From NCBI GenBank assembly GCA_902615425.1, contig CACMPD010000007.1:1-57446 (forward strand): a stretch of 57,446 bases of DNA, read 5' to 3'. Origin of the DNA: an uncultured Pelagibacteraceae bacterium. Its GTDB lineage: Bacteria > Pseudomonadota > Alphaproteobacteria > Pelagibacterales > Pelagibacteraceae. Both the position numbers and the translations under genes were made by a program. Within the stretch, counting starts at the first letter, position 1; each line of letters opens with the position of its first letter. The notes below the pieces were generated by a model that saw nothing but the letters and a program-made list of their open reading frames with translations, did not search any database and had not been told where the DNA came from. Positions 1 to 7,777 of the stretch are shown piece after piece.

Positions 1-1
1 C

Positions 2-601
2 ATTATAGTTACCTCTGGAAACTTAGGTACATCTCAAGCAGTATACAAGTCTATTGAAAAAGACCTTAAAGGCGAAAGTGGAATAATGAATTTAAATACC
101 TGTAAAGATTTTGATCAAATTGCATCCTACATTGGATCATTAAATATTGAACATTCAGCACCTAGGGGAATAAACACAGATACTGTTTTATTAGGTTCGT
201 CATTTTTAGTTGGTGGTCAGATCAAAGGTCAGCCTCTTGAACTATACCTAATATACTCACAAGGTAATTATATTAAACCTGCCGACAGCAAACCTTATTT
301 GGTCATTGGAGAGGTAAAATATGGTAAACCTATTTTAGATAGAGTTATAAAACCTAGCGTATCTATTGGTGATGCATCACGTTGTGCTCTAATTTCAATG
401 GACTCAACATTAAAAAGTGATTTAACAGTTGGCCCTCCTATTGATTTTGCTGTCTATAAAAAAGATGAATATAAAATTGCCTCACAAAAATGCTTAAATA
501 TCACTGATACTGAATATTCTAAGGTCTGTGATCAATGGTCGGATGGCATATTTAAAATTTTTGATTCTTTTCCAAGATTTGATTGGGAAGACACAAAATA
601 A
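2..601 (+). CDS. Anbu-like proteasome-type protease (5' truncated by window edge)
   Basis: The reading frame is open from base 2, so the ATG at 86 is internal and the gene begins before the window. About 199 residues are visible. They match my recollection of the COG3484 'predicted proteasome-type protease' family (Anbu, ancestral beta subunit, about 245 aa): a TSGNLGTSQAVY stretch, then FLVGGQIKG, LYLIYSQGN, IGEVKYGKPILDRV and LISMDSTLKSDLTVGPPID. Anbu proteins are Ntn-hydrolase-fold relatives of HslV and the 20S beta subunit with an N-terminal Thr nucleophile, which here lies outside the window, so catalytic competence cannot be judged. Roughly 45 N-terminal residues are missing. No adjacent ATPase gene is visible, as is usual for Anbu. 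Confidence 0.8.
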   Translation: MIVTSGNLGTSQAVYKSIEKDLKGESGIMNLNTCKDFDQIASYIGSLNIEHSAPRGINTDTVLLGSSFLVGGQIKGQPLELYLIYSQGNYIKPADSKPYLVIGEVKYGKPILDRVIKPSVSIGDASRCALISMDSTLKSDLTVGPPIDFAVYKKDEYKIASQKCLNITDTEYSKVCDQWSDGIFKIFDSFPRFDWEDTK

Positions 602-620
602 AATTATTTTTCCTATAAAC

Positions 621-649
621 TGTAATAAATTCTTAACATAACTGAAATA
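621..649 (+). promoter_or_regulatory. Possible Pho-box-like tandem repeat upstream of the ars-type operon
   Basis: Three 7-mers, TGTAATA (621), CTTAACA (632) and TGAAATA (643), sit at exact 11-base period with 4-base spacers. This is the same geometry as the stronger repeats upstream of pstS. The match is weaker, the background is very AT-rich, and the last repeat ends only 21 bases before the first ATG, so this is tentative. Confidence 0.3.
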
Positions 650-670
650 ATAACAACGGAAGGGGATTTT

Positions 671-892
671 ATGTTTATAAAAAAATATCTAAAGTGGATC
701 AGTACGTTTCTAGTTTTAGTAGGAATACTTCTTACAAATTTAAATATATATCCATTAAATATATATTTTCATGGATTAGGAGTTGTTGGATGGACTATAG
801 CTGGATTTATGAGCAAAGATAAAGCGATACTAACAAACTTTGGATTACAAATTCCATTATTTGTTATTGGAGTTTATAAGATTATTTTTTAA
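671..892 (+). CDS. Small hydrophobic membrane protein of unknown function
   Basis: A 73-residue protein that I cannot assign to a characterised family. A purine-rich ribosome binding site (ggaagggg, around 658-665) precedes the ATG. Hydrophobic segments at about residues 8-27, 31-47 and 53-72 suggest two or three membrane spans with short loops. Its TAA stop is immediately followed by the arsC ATG, so it should be co-transcribed and perhaps translationally coupled with arsC and the aquaporin. A role in arsenic handling is inferred only from position. It looks like a real gene because of its RBS, hydrophobic pattern and tight junction. Confidence 0.7.
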   Translation: MFIKKYLKWISTFLVLVGILLTNLNIYPLNIYFHGLGVVGWTIAGFMSKDKAILTNFGLQIPLFVIGVYKIIF

Positions 893-1324
893 ATGAAGAA
901 TATATTGTTTGTTTGCACAGGTAATTCAGCAAGAAGTATTATTGCTGAAAGTATTATAAATAATGAGTATGACGATTTGTACAAAGGTTTTAGTGCCGGG
1001 AGTAATCCAACAGGAAAAATAAATGATGATGTGAAGAATTATTTGTTGTCAAAACATTATGATCTTTCAAATTATAGATCTAAAAATTTTAATCAGTTTA
1101 TTAATGGTCAAATTAAAATGGATTATATTATTACAGTTTGTAATAATGCCAATAACGAAGTCTGTCCTATTTGGCCAAATAAAGATCAGATAATTCATTG
1201 GGATATAGAGGATCCTGTTAAATTACTTAATGAAACAAACGACTTAAATAAAAAAGATGAAATAATAGAAAAAGTTTACAATAATATTCATAAAAGAATA
1301 AAGGAACTGCTTTATGAAAAATAA
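893..1324 (+). CDS. arsC: Arsenate reductase, thioredoxin-type (LMW-PTP fold)
   Basis: A 143-residue low-molecular-weight phosphatase fold protein. The P-loop CX5R is Cys8 to Arg14 (CTGNSAR) followed by Ser15, and the acidic loop is HWDIEDP with Asp107. Two further cysteines, Cys83 and Cys91 in TVCNNANNEVCP, sit where pI258-type ArsC keeps its redox relay (family: Cys10, Cys82, Cys89). That favours arsenate reductase over a protein tyrosine phosphatase, which lacks these cysteines. In the family, arsenate bound at the first Cys is reduced to arsenite through the cysteine relay and thioredoxin. The gene overlaps the downstream aquaporin start by 11 bases, which supports an arsenate-to-arsenite export pair. 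No arsR is visible. Confidence 0.88.
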   Translation: MKNILFVCTGNSARSIIAESIINNEYDDLYKGFSAGSNPTGKINDDVKNYLLSKHYDLSNYRSKNFNQFINGQIKMDYIITVCNNANNEVCPIWPNKDQIIHWDIEDPVKLLNETNDLNKKDEIIEKVYNNIHKRIKELLYEK

Positions 1325-1973
1325 AAGCCGCTATTTTCTTGCTGAATTATTAGGCAGTTGTTTTTTAGTAATGATTATTGTTGGTTCAGGTTTAATGGCT
1401 GAAAACTTAACTAATGATGTTGCTGTGATGTTAATAGCTAATACTATAGCAACAGGAGCAGGTTTATTTGTGCTCATTACAGTATTTGCTGATGTATCAG
1501 GAGCTCACTTTAATCCATTTGTAAGTATCGCAATGACAATAACAGGTAAATTAAAAAAGAAACTATTACCCTTTTATATTATTGCTCAATTAGTTGGTTG
1601 CTTAATTGGTGTTGGTTTAGCTAATTTCTTTTTTGAACATGAGATTTATGAATTATCTACTAAGTCCAGAGATGGGATTTACATATTCACATCTGAGGTA
1701 ATAGCAACATTAGGGCTTATAACAATAATTTTTGGTTCAATGAAGTCAGGTAAAATTGCTGTTGCTGCTAGTGTTGGGCTTTACATTACTGCAGGTTATT
1801 GGTTTACTTCCTCAACCTCTTTTGCAAATCCAGCTGTTGCTATTGCTAGAACATTTACAGAGTCTTTTACTGGTATTAGTTATTTAAATACTCCTTATTA
1901 TATTTTAGCTGAGCTTATTGGAATGTTAATTGCTGTACTTATTGTTAAAAAGTTATTTTTAGAAAAAAATTGA
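1314..1973 (+). CDS. aqpS: MIP-family aquaglyceroporin, AqpS-like (probable arsenite channel)
   Basis: A 219-residue major intrinsic protein with six hydrophobic spans. The two half-pore motifs are NPF at residues 67-69 (usually NPA) and NPA at 182-184. The residue after the second NPA is Val185, where most aquaporins carry the selectivity-filter arginine; as I recall, the Sinorhizobium meliloti arsenite channel AqpS also has valine here. Together with overlap with arsC, this supports passive release of arsenite made by ArsC, instead of an ArsB or Acr3 pump. Glycerol or another neutral solute remains possible. The stop codon TGA overlaps the TTG start of the next gene. Confidence 0.85.
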   Translation: MKNKSRYFLAELLGSCFLVMIIVGSGLMAENLTNDVAVMLIANTIATGAGLFVLITVFADVSGAHFNPFVSIAMTITGKLKKKLLPFYIIAQLVGCLIGVGLANFFFEHEIYELSTKSRDGIYIFTSEVIATLGLITIIFGSMKSGKIAVAASVGLYITAGYWFTSSTSFANPAVAIARTFTESFTGISYLNTPYYILAELIGMLIAVLIVKKLFLEKN

Positions 1974-2461
1974 AAAATATAAAACTTACCAATCGAATAA
2001 GTTTAATTAACAAAAAATTTAAAAAAAAAGAGTTTTATCATTATCTTAAAACTTCTAATCTTTCATTAGTAATACCTAAGATTAAAGATAAATATGTAGT
2101 AGTTTCCCAAAAAAGAGTTCCAATTAATAAAATTAATTACGAGTTTCCTTCTGGCATAGTGGAAAAAAAGGAAACAACTCTGCAATCAGCATATAAGGAA
2201 TTAAGAGAAGAAACAGGATATAGATCAAGATCAAAATTGAGTAAAATAATAACTTTTTATACTGAACCTGGAAGACTAACTACTAAAATTACTGGTTATT
2301 ACACAGAAGACTTAATTAAAATTTCGAAACCAGAACAAGGTATTAGAATTCATCTTTTTAATCAAAGAGAGATATTTAAATTAATATTAAATCAAAAATT
2401 CAATAATAGTTCTCATATAGCAATGTTTTTTTATTTTATAACAGGTCTTAAAAAACTATAA
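1970..2461 (+). CDS. Nudix hydrolase
   Basis: A 163-residue Nudix protein. The Nudix box runs from Gly-Ile-Val in GIVEKKE through KELREETGY and fits GX5EX7REUXEEXGU with Lys in place of the first Arg; the metal-binding glutamates are present. The context EFPSG...ETG resembles ADP-ribose or nucleoside-diphosphate-sugar pyrophosphatases, but the substrate cannot be read from the sequence. The start is TTG, overlapping the aquaporin stop (TTGA), and indicates coupling to the operon. No ATG start with a better ribosome site is evident. Confidence 0.8.
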   Translation: MKNIKLTNRISLINKKFKKKEFYHYLKTSNLSLVIPKIKDKYVVVSQKRVPINKINYEFPSGIVEKKETTLQSAYKELREETGYRSRSKLSKIITFYTEPGRLTTKITGYYTEDLIKISKPEQGIRIHLFNQREIFKLILNQKFNNSSHIAMFFYFITGLKKL

Positions 2462-2540
2462 ACTATAGGTTGTAACAAAATATCCTTTTTATTTTAGGAT
2501 TATATGATTAAATTAAGTATCAAATAATTCGGAGGCAGTA

Positions 2541-2750
2541 ATGAGAAAAAAACTAAAAAAGAATGAAAAGAAAAAAACAAAAATATTAAAATCAATTGAT
2601 AAACTTAAAAATAAAATTACAGCTAAAGAAAAAAAATTATCAAGCCTTAATATTAAAATTGCTGGTCTAGAAAAAAAGGTTGCTGAAAAAAAAGCAAAAA
2701 AACTTGCTAAGAAGAATGCAGAGCAGTCTCCTGCATCTATAAATAATTAA
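2541..2750 (+). CDS. Lysine-rich coiled-coil small protein
   Basis: A 69-residue, strongly basic protein in which lysine is by far the commonest residue. A heptad-like helical stretch covers about residues 15-58, followed by a short neutral tail (QSPASINN). A good ribosome binding site (cggaggcag, about 2530-2538) precedes the ATG. I do not recognise the family. Composition resembles lysine-rich histone-H1-like or nucleoid-associated proteins, but DNA binding is only a guess. The 79-base upstream gap suggests its own promoter. A long perfect hairpin follows at 2761. Confidence 0.6.
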   Translation: MRKKLKKNEKKKTKILKSIDKLKNKITAKEKKLSSLNIKIAGLEKKVAEKKAKKLAKKNAEQSPASINN

Positions 2751-2916
2751 TTCCAAATTGTCTTTCTTCCTTCTCTTAAATGAGAAGGAAGAAAGAAGCT
2801 AATTAACAAAATTTAAACAGGGGAAAAAATAATGAATATTTAAATTTTGTAGATTATCTTAAAAAGATTAAGTTACAGAAATATTTACTTATTATTAAAG
2901 TTTAATTAATTTAAGT
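2751..2916. other. Intergenic region between convergent genes with successive hairpins
   Basis: This 166-base gap separates the lysine-rich gene from ppx. It holds a perfect 15-base-pair hairpin (2761-2796), a perfect 12-base inverted repeat (2806-2817 with 2839-2850, 21-base loop carrying aggggaaaaaataatg) and a minor ATCTT/AAGAT hairpin around 2855-2868. No convincing ORF is present; the ATG in the loop gives only three codons. It could hold a bidirectional terminator or a small structured RNA. Confidence 0.5.
2761..2796. terminator. Perfect 15-bp hairpin, probable transcription end between convergent genes
   Basis: The arm TCTTTCTTCCTTCTC (2761-2775) pairs perfectly with GAGAAGGAAGAAAGA (2782-2796) around a TTAAAT loop. 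One arm is all pyrimidine, the other all purine. No T-run follows on either strand, so it is not a textbook intrinsic terminator; an RNA-stabilising 3' end or Rho-linked end is also possible. Confidence 0.5.
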
Positions 2917-4428
2917 TTATTTTGAATTATTTGAATAAATTACTCTTGGCTCTAAAAATAATTCTCTAGCAAGAGCTTTAAATCTTTTGGTAACTTGTTT
3001 TGAGATTATTTCTTGATGTTGTGATGGAATTTTTAAAAATACAGCATTACCTCTTTTATACAATTTAAACTCTTCAAGAAATATCGTAGATATCGAGGTC
3101 AATGATTGTGAAAATCTCAATGCTGCACCAACTTGTTTGCTTGAAAAAATTTCATTATTATTCAAAAAAGTTAAATACTCGATCTTTGGATTATACTTGA
3201 TACTACAGTACCGCCAATAGCATGACAAAGCTAATTGTATTCTTTCTTTATGAGTCAATCTAAGTAAAGGAGTATTTATCGTTTCTTGAAATACCAATTC
3301 AGCTTTTTGAAATGCTCCCAATCCCCAATCCATATGACTTAATACACATGCCAGATATAATAATTTCTTATTAAAGTGCTCATTACCTTCAAAAACTGGA
3401 TGAATAAAATCATAATATTTTTTATAATTTGACCCTAAATCACCTCTTTTTTGCGCAACCTTCTCAATTGCTTTGTAAAAAATTTCAGATTCTTTTACAT
3501 CTTTAAAATGGTCAATTGATAAAGATCCTTCACGCAAACCACTGATAGAACAAATAATTTTTTTTGGATTTGTAACTTTCATAATTTCATCAAGTATAAT
3601 ACAGCTATAAGGTAAATATTGTGTTCTAGATTTTGAAATATACTCAACTGTTTTAAGTTTGGATTTATTAAAAGAAGAAATTTTTTCAACAAACTTAGAT
3701 AAAACATTATTATCAATACTATATTGATGAATTATGTGTACTGGATGATTATTTTGAAAAAGATGTAATTTAAATAATGCACGCCAAGTACCTCCAACTA
3801 AATATAAATTATTAAATTTCTTTTTTGAGAGCCATTTTTCATCTCTTAATAATTTTTTAATATATTTTGCTAAATTTCTTTTTTTAACTATAGGATTATT
3901 CATTAATCTTAAAACACCAACAGGTAATGAGGTTTTATTGGTTACTATATTGTTTTCAACTCGGGCTAACTCCAAACTACCACCGCCAAGGTCAGCAACT
4001 AATCCATCAACATTTTCAAAACCTATTTTTACTCCCTCAGCTGTGCATTTAGCTTCTTCTTCGCCTGATAATATATTAATCTTAGTTTTAAAAAGTTTTT
4101 CAACTTCATCAATAAAAGGTTTTGTATCAGTTGCTTCTCTTATAACTGCTGTTGCAATAATCTTTAGATTTGTGATTTTTGAAACATTTAAAATTTCAGA
4201 AAATCTTTTTAAAACTTTTAAAGCATATTCAGTACCAGATCTGTGAAGTTTTTTCGATTTATCTAAATTTTTTCCAAGTTCACAAACTGCTTTTTCATTA
4301 AAAAAAGGCACACGAGAAGAACTGAAATCTTCATAAATTAGCATTCTTATAGAGTTTGATCCAATGTCTATTATAGCTAATTTAGCCTGATTTAATTTTA
4401 AACTATTTTTACTTTTAATTACTTCCAC
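2917..4428 (-). CDS. ppx: Exopolyphosphatase / Ppx-GppA phosphatase
   Basis: A 503-residue member of the Ppx/GppA family (actin-like ASKHA fold). The phosphate-1 loop is IDIGSNSIRMLIYE near residue 20, and the second nucleotide or phosphate loop is VADLGGGSLEL near residue 145. A C-terminal helical HD-like part covers roughly residues 310-500, as in longer Ppx proteins. Expected role: processive removal of terminal phosphate from polyphosphate; pppGpp hydrolysis is the alternative activity of this family. It overlaps the 3' end of ppk by 14 bases on the same strand, so the two opposing polyphosphate enzymes are co-transcribed. Confidence 0.9.
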   Translation of the reverse strand: MEVIKSKNSLKLNQAKLAIIDIGSNSIRMLIYEDFSSSRVPFFNEKAVCELGKNLDKSKKLHRSGTEYALKVLKRFSEILNVSKITNLKIIATAVIREATDTKPFIDEVEKLFKTKINILSGEEEAKCTAEGVKIGFENVDGLVADLGGGSLELARVENNIVTNKTSLPVGVLRLMNNPIVKKRNLAKYIKKLLRDEKWLSKKKFNNLYLVGGTWRALFKLHLFQNNHPVHIIHQYSIDNNVLSKFVEKISSFNKSKLKTVEYISKSRTQYLPYSCIILDEIMKVTNPKKIICSISGLREGSLSIDHFKDVKESEIFYKAIEKVAQKRGDLGSNYKKYYDFIHPVFEGNEHFNKKLLYLACVLSHMDWGLGAFQKAELVFQETINTPLLRLTHKERIQLALSCYWRYCSIKYNPKIEYLTFLNNNEIFSSKQVGAALRFSQSLTSISTIFLEEFKLYKRGNAVFLKIPSQHQEIISKQVTKRFKALARELFLEPRVIYSNNSK

Positions 4429-6571
4429 TTTTAATCAATCTTAAGTGCAGTTGTTTAGGCTGCATTCTTAGTTTAGCTTTACCTCTTCCAGATAAGCTCG
4501 GATTATTCATAAAATATTCATGAGCTGAAAAGGAATCGCTCTTACTATATTTAATTTTTTTATAATTACCATCAGCTTCAAGTTCCCAGCTCTGATTAGT
4601 ATCAAGATAATTTGCCAACATTATTTGATCTAAGATCTGTTCATGAACAGTCTCATTTTCAATTGGGACTAGAAGTTCTACCCTTCGATTTAAATTTCTC
4701 GGCATTAAATCAGCTGACGAAATATATACTTTTGCATTTCTATTAGGCATTTTTTTTGTACCATTACTAAAGCAGTAAATTCTAGAATGCTCTAAAAATC
4801 TTCCTATGATACTTTTTACAAATATGTTTTCTGATCTATCTTTTACTCCTGGTCTTAAACAACAAACACCCCTTACAAATAAATGAATTTTTACACCAGC
4901 ATTCGAAGCTTCATAAAATTTATCAATAATTTCTGGATCTACTAAAGAGTTCATTTTTGCCCAAATAGCTGCAAATTTTCCATTTTTAGAATTTTTAATT
5001 TCAGCATCAATATTTTCATTTAAGGTTTGCCTCATATTTACTGGCGAAATAGAAATTTTATTTAAATTTTTTGGTTTTGCGTATCCTGTTACATAATTGA
5101 AAAACTTTTCAACATCTGATGCCATTTTCTTATCACAACTAAATAAAGACAAATCAGTATAAATTTTAGCATTTACTGGATGATAATTGCCAGTTCCTAA
5201 ATGAAAATAAGTTTGTATTTTACCCTGTTCTCTTCTTAAAACTAATGATGATTTTGCATGAGTTTTATATTTAGCAAAACCATAAACAATTTGAACACCT
5301 ACTTTTTCTAAACTTCTTGATAGTTGAATATTAGCTTCCTCATCAAATCTAGCTTTAATTTCAATTAAAGCGGTAACTGTTTTTCCGTTTTCTGCAGCTG
5401 TTATTAAAGCTTTAACAATAGGTGAGTCTAGAGTTGTTCTATATAGAGTTTGTTTTATAGCTATAACTTTTTTATCATTTGCTGCTTGGTTTAAAAATTC
5501 AATTACTGAGTCAAATGTTTCAAAAGGATGATGAACAACTAAATCTTTCTTTTTAATAGTTTCAAAAAAATTATCATTATATTCTTTTAATCTTTCAACT
5601 TCTCTAGGTGTAAAATGTTTAAATCTTAATTTTGGATTTTTTACTTTACATATTTGATCTATATCTTGAATTCCAACAAGGCCAGCAACATTATAAATAT
5701 AGTCAGGATTTATATCTAATTTATTAGTTATAAATCTTATCAATTCGTTATCACTATTTTCAAGAACCTCTAAACGAACAATATCACCCGTTCTACGTCT
5801 TTTTAAAGCCAATTCAAAAGATCTAACCAAATCTTCTGCTTCCTCTTGAATCTCTACATCGCTGTCTCTTATTACTCTAAAAATCATTTTCTTTTCTAAA
5901 TCATGATCTGGAAAAATTTCATTAGCAAAAAAACTTATTACATCATCTAGAATCACAAATTTCTTATGATTTTTTGAAGACTCAATTTCAATAAATCTAG
6001 ATAATGCTTTTGGTATTACTATTATTGAGTTTAAAATCCTTTTTTTATTTTTTTTTCTTAACTTCATTACAATTGCTCTTCCTTGATTGATTATAAATGG
6101 AAATGGATGTGCAGGATCAATTGCTGATGGTGTTAATAAAGGGTAAATCTCTTCTTTAAATATTTCTAAAAGTTTTTTTTTATCCTTAGTATTTAAATTA
6201 ACTGGTTTAACTAAATTGATATTATTTTTTTTTAATTCCATAATCAGTTGAATAAAAATTTTGTTCTGTTTTTTTAATAGATTCTTAGTTTCAAGCACTA
6301 CCTCATCCATTTGCTCTTCAGGTGTCAAACCATCAGAGCTTAGTGAGTCAACTTCTTGTTTTATTTGACTATATAACCCAGCTACACGGACCATAAAAAA
6401 TTCATCTAGATTAGACCCAGCAATTGATAAAAACTTTACTCTTTCATAAAGAGGATTTTCGATATTTTGCGCCTCTAAAAGTACTCTATCGTTGAATTTT
6501 AACCAAGAAAGCTCTCTATTTATATATTTAGATTTCAACTCTTCTTTATGTTGTTTTTTTAAAGCAGTCAT
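4415..6571 (-). CDS. ppk: Polyphosphate kinase 1
   Basis: A 718-residue PPK1, close to the usual length of about 690. It makes polyphosphate reversibly from ATP. The N-terminal domain starts NRELSWLKFNDRVL. The two histidines equivalent to the autophosphorylated His435 and partner His592 of E. coli are His438 (KTHAKSSL) and His595 (LEHSRIYCF), and the HLGTGNYHP motif is intact. It is transcribed ahead of ppx. Its start lies only 13 bases from the start of the divergent sixA gene, so promoters for the two must overlap each other's coding sequence. Confidence 0.97.
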   Translation of the reverse strand: MTALKKQHKEELKSKYINRELSWLKFNDRVLLEAQNIENPLYERVKFLSIAGSNLDEFFMVRVAGLYSQIKQEVDSLSSDGLTPEEQMDEVVLETKNLLKKQNKIFIQLIMELKKNNINLVKPVNLNTKDKKKLLEIFKEEIYPLLTPSAIDPAHPFPFIINQGRAIVMKLRKKNKKRILNSIIVIPKALSRFIEIESSKNHKKFVILDDVISFFANEIFPDHDLEKKMIFRVIRDSDVEIQEEAEDLVRSFELALKRRRTGDIVRLEVLENSDNELIRFITNKLDINPDYIYNVAGLVGIQDIDQICKVKNPKLRFKHFTPREVERLKEYNDNFFETIKKKDLVVHHPFETFDSVIEFLNQAANDKKVIAIKQTLYRTTLDSPIVKALITAAENGKTVTALIEIKARFDEEANIQLSRSLEKVGVQIVYGFAKYKTHAKSSLVLRREQGKIQTYFHLGTGNYHPVNAKIYTDLSLFSCDKKMASDVEKFFNYVTGYAKPKNLNKISISPVNMRQTLNENIDAEIKNSKNGKFAAIWAKMNSLVDPEIIDKFYEASNAGVKIHLFVRGVCCLRPGVKDRSENIFVKSIIGRFLEHSRIYCFSNGTKKMPNRNAKVYISSADLMPRNLNRRVELLVPIENETVHEQILDQIMLANYLDTNQSWELEADGNYKKIKYSKSDSFSAHEYFMNNPSLSGRGKAKLRMQPKQLHLRLIKSGSN

Positions 6572-6584
6572 ATATTTAGATTTT

Positions 6585-7109
6585 ATGTATCAATTATACG
6601 TCATGAGACACGCAAAATCTAGTTGGGATGATTTAAGTATTAATGATTTTGATAGACCACTTACTAAAAGAGGCAAGAAAAATGCAAAAATGATTTGTGA
6701 ATTTTTTGTTAAAAAAAAATTTGAATTTGATTATGCATTAATTTCATCATCAAAAAGAACAAAAAAAACTTTTCAAATTTTATCCAAGAAAATTAATAAG
6801 CCAAAAAAAGTTAATTTTTCAAAAGATTTATATTTAGTTGATGAGAATGCAATTGTAAAAAAAATTAAAGAAATATCCAGTGAATATAAATCAATTTTGA
6901 TTATAAACCATGAACCATCAGTGAAAAATTTAGTACGAAATCTTACAAAAAATCATAATACGAATAATTTTAAACTAATGAATTATAAATTCCCAACAGC
7001 AGCATTTGCAAAAATTGAGTTTGATATTAAATCCTGGAATGAAGTTGAGAAAAAGGGAGTATTAAAAAAATTTATAAGACCCAAAGATCTTCAAGATTCT
7101 AAAGAATAA
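6585..7109 (+). CDS. sixA: SixA-like histidine phosphatase
   Basis: A 174-residue histidine-phosphatase-superfamily protein. I chose the ATG at 6585 because it gives the family start MYQLYVMRHAKSSW; the longer frame from 6492 would run into ppk coding sequence. Catalytic Arg8-His9 are in the RHA motif, and the second histidine lies in INHEPSV. SixA proteins dephosphorylate phosphohistidine on phosphotransfer proteins, but many homologues act on small phosphate esters, so the substrate is open. It overlaps the 3' end of phoB by 19 bases in convergent orientation and sits inside the phosphate cluster. Confidence 0.85.
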   Translation: MYQLYVMRHAKSSWDDLSINDFDRPLTKRGKKNAKMICEFFVKKKFEFDYALISSSKRTKKTFQILSKKINKPKKVNFSKDLYLVDENAIVKKIKEISSEYKSILIINHEPSVKNLVRNLTKNHNTNNFKLMNYKFPTAAFAKIEFDIKSWNEVEKKGVLKKFIRPKDLQDSKE

Positions 7110-7774
7110 CCAGCTGATCTTACTGTTCTAATTAAAGGTTTTGTATTTTGTATGTTAATTGCTTGTCTTAATCTTCTAATATGAACATCAACTGTTCTAG
7201 ACTCAACATATATATTTTCTCCCCAAACATTGTTTAAGAGTTGTTCTCTTGAATAAACTCTTTTTGGATTTTTGATAAAAAAATCTAAGAGTTTAAATTC
7301 AGTTGGACCCAAAGTAATTTCTTTATCTTTTCTATAAACTCTTTTTGTAATCCGATCTATTTTTAAATCAGTAAATTCTACAATGTCTGATGATGATTGA
7401 GGTTTAGATCTTCTCAATAAAGATTTAATTCTAGCATTCAATTCTTTTTGACTAAAAGGTTTAGTTACATAATCATCTGCACCTGTATCAAATGCTTTTA
7501 ATTTGTCTTCTTCCTCCCCTTTTGCAGTTAACATAATGACAGGAATATCATTAAACTTATTATCTTTTTTTAAGTTTTTACAAATTTCAACACCAGATAA
7601 TTCTGGTAACATCCAATCCATTAATATTAAATCTGGCTGTTTTAATTTTATTTGTTTAAGAGCATCTTCTCCATTTTCTGAATGACTGACTTTATAACCT
7701 TCTTTTTCAAGATTGTACTTTAACAAACTAACAATTGATGCTTCATCTTCAGCTATGAAAACATGAGCTGACAT
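7091..7774 (-). CDS. phoB: Phosphate regulon response regulator PhoB
   Basis: A 227-residue OmpR-type response regulator. The receiver domain (1-120) has acidic Asp10/Glu11, phosphoacceptor Asp53 in LMDWMLPE, Thr83 and Lys105. A winged-helix DNA-binding domain follows (about 130-227) with the LGPTEFKLL and SRTVDVHIRRLR motifs of PhoB. Phosphorylated by PhoR, PhoB binds Pho boxes. It is last in the pst-phoU-phoB order and starts 3 bases after phoU. Its 3' end overlaps sixA. Confidence 0.95.
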   Translation of the reverse strand: MSAHVFIAEDEASIVSLLKYNLEKEGYKVSHSENGEDALKQIKLKQPDLILMDWMLPELSGVEICKNLKKDNKFNDIPVIMLTAKGEEEDKLKAFDTGADDYVTKPFSQKELNARIKSLLRRSKPQSSSDIVEFTDLKIDRITKRVYRKDKEITLGPTEFKLLDFFIKNPKRVYSREQLLNNVWGENIYVESRTVDVHIRRLRQAINIQNTKPLIRTVRSAGYSLES

Positions 7775-7777
7775 AAA

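Noticed and set aside
2471..2477. TGTAACA upstream of the lysine-rich gene as another Pho half-site
   Set aside because: No second half-site at an 11-base distance on either side; a single 7-mer is expected by chance in this composition.
3938..4246. 102-residue plus-strand ORF inside ppx
   Set aside because: Antisense shadow of a well-supported ppx frame with no ribosome site or family match. The same holds for the other open frames opposite pst, phoR, valS, ntrY, lpxA and ispDF genes.
6492..6584. N-terminal extension of the SixA-like protein
   Set aside because: The extra 31 residues come from antisense ppk sequence, and the family starts at the MYQLYVMRHAK segment.
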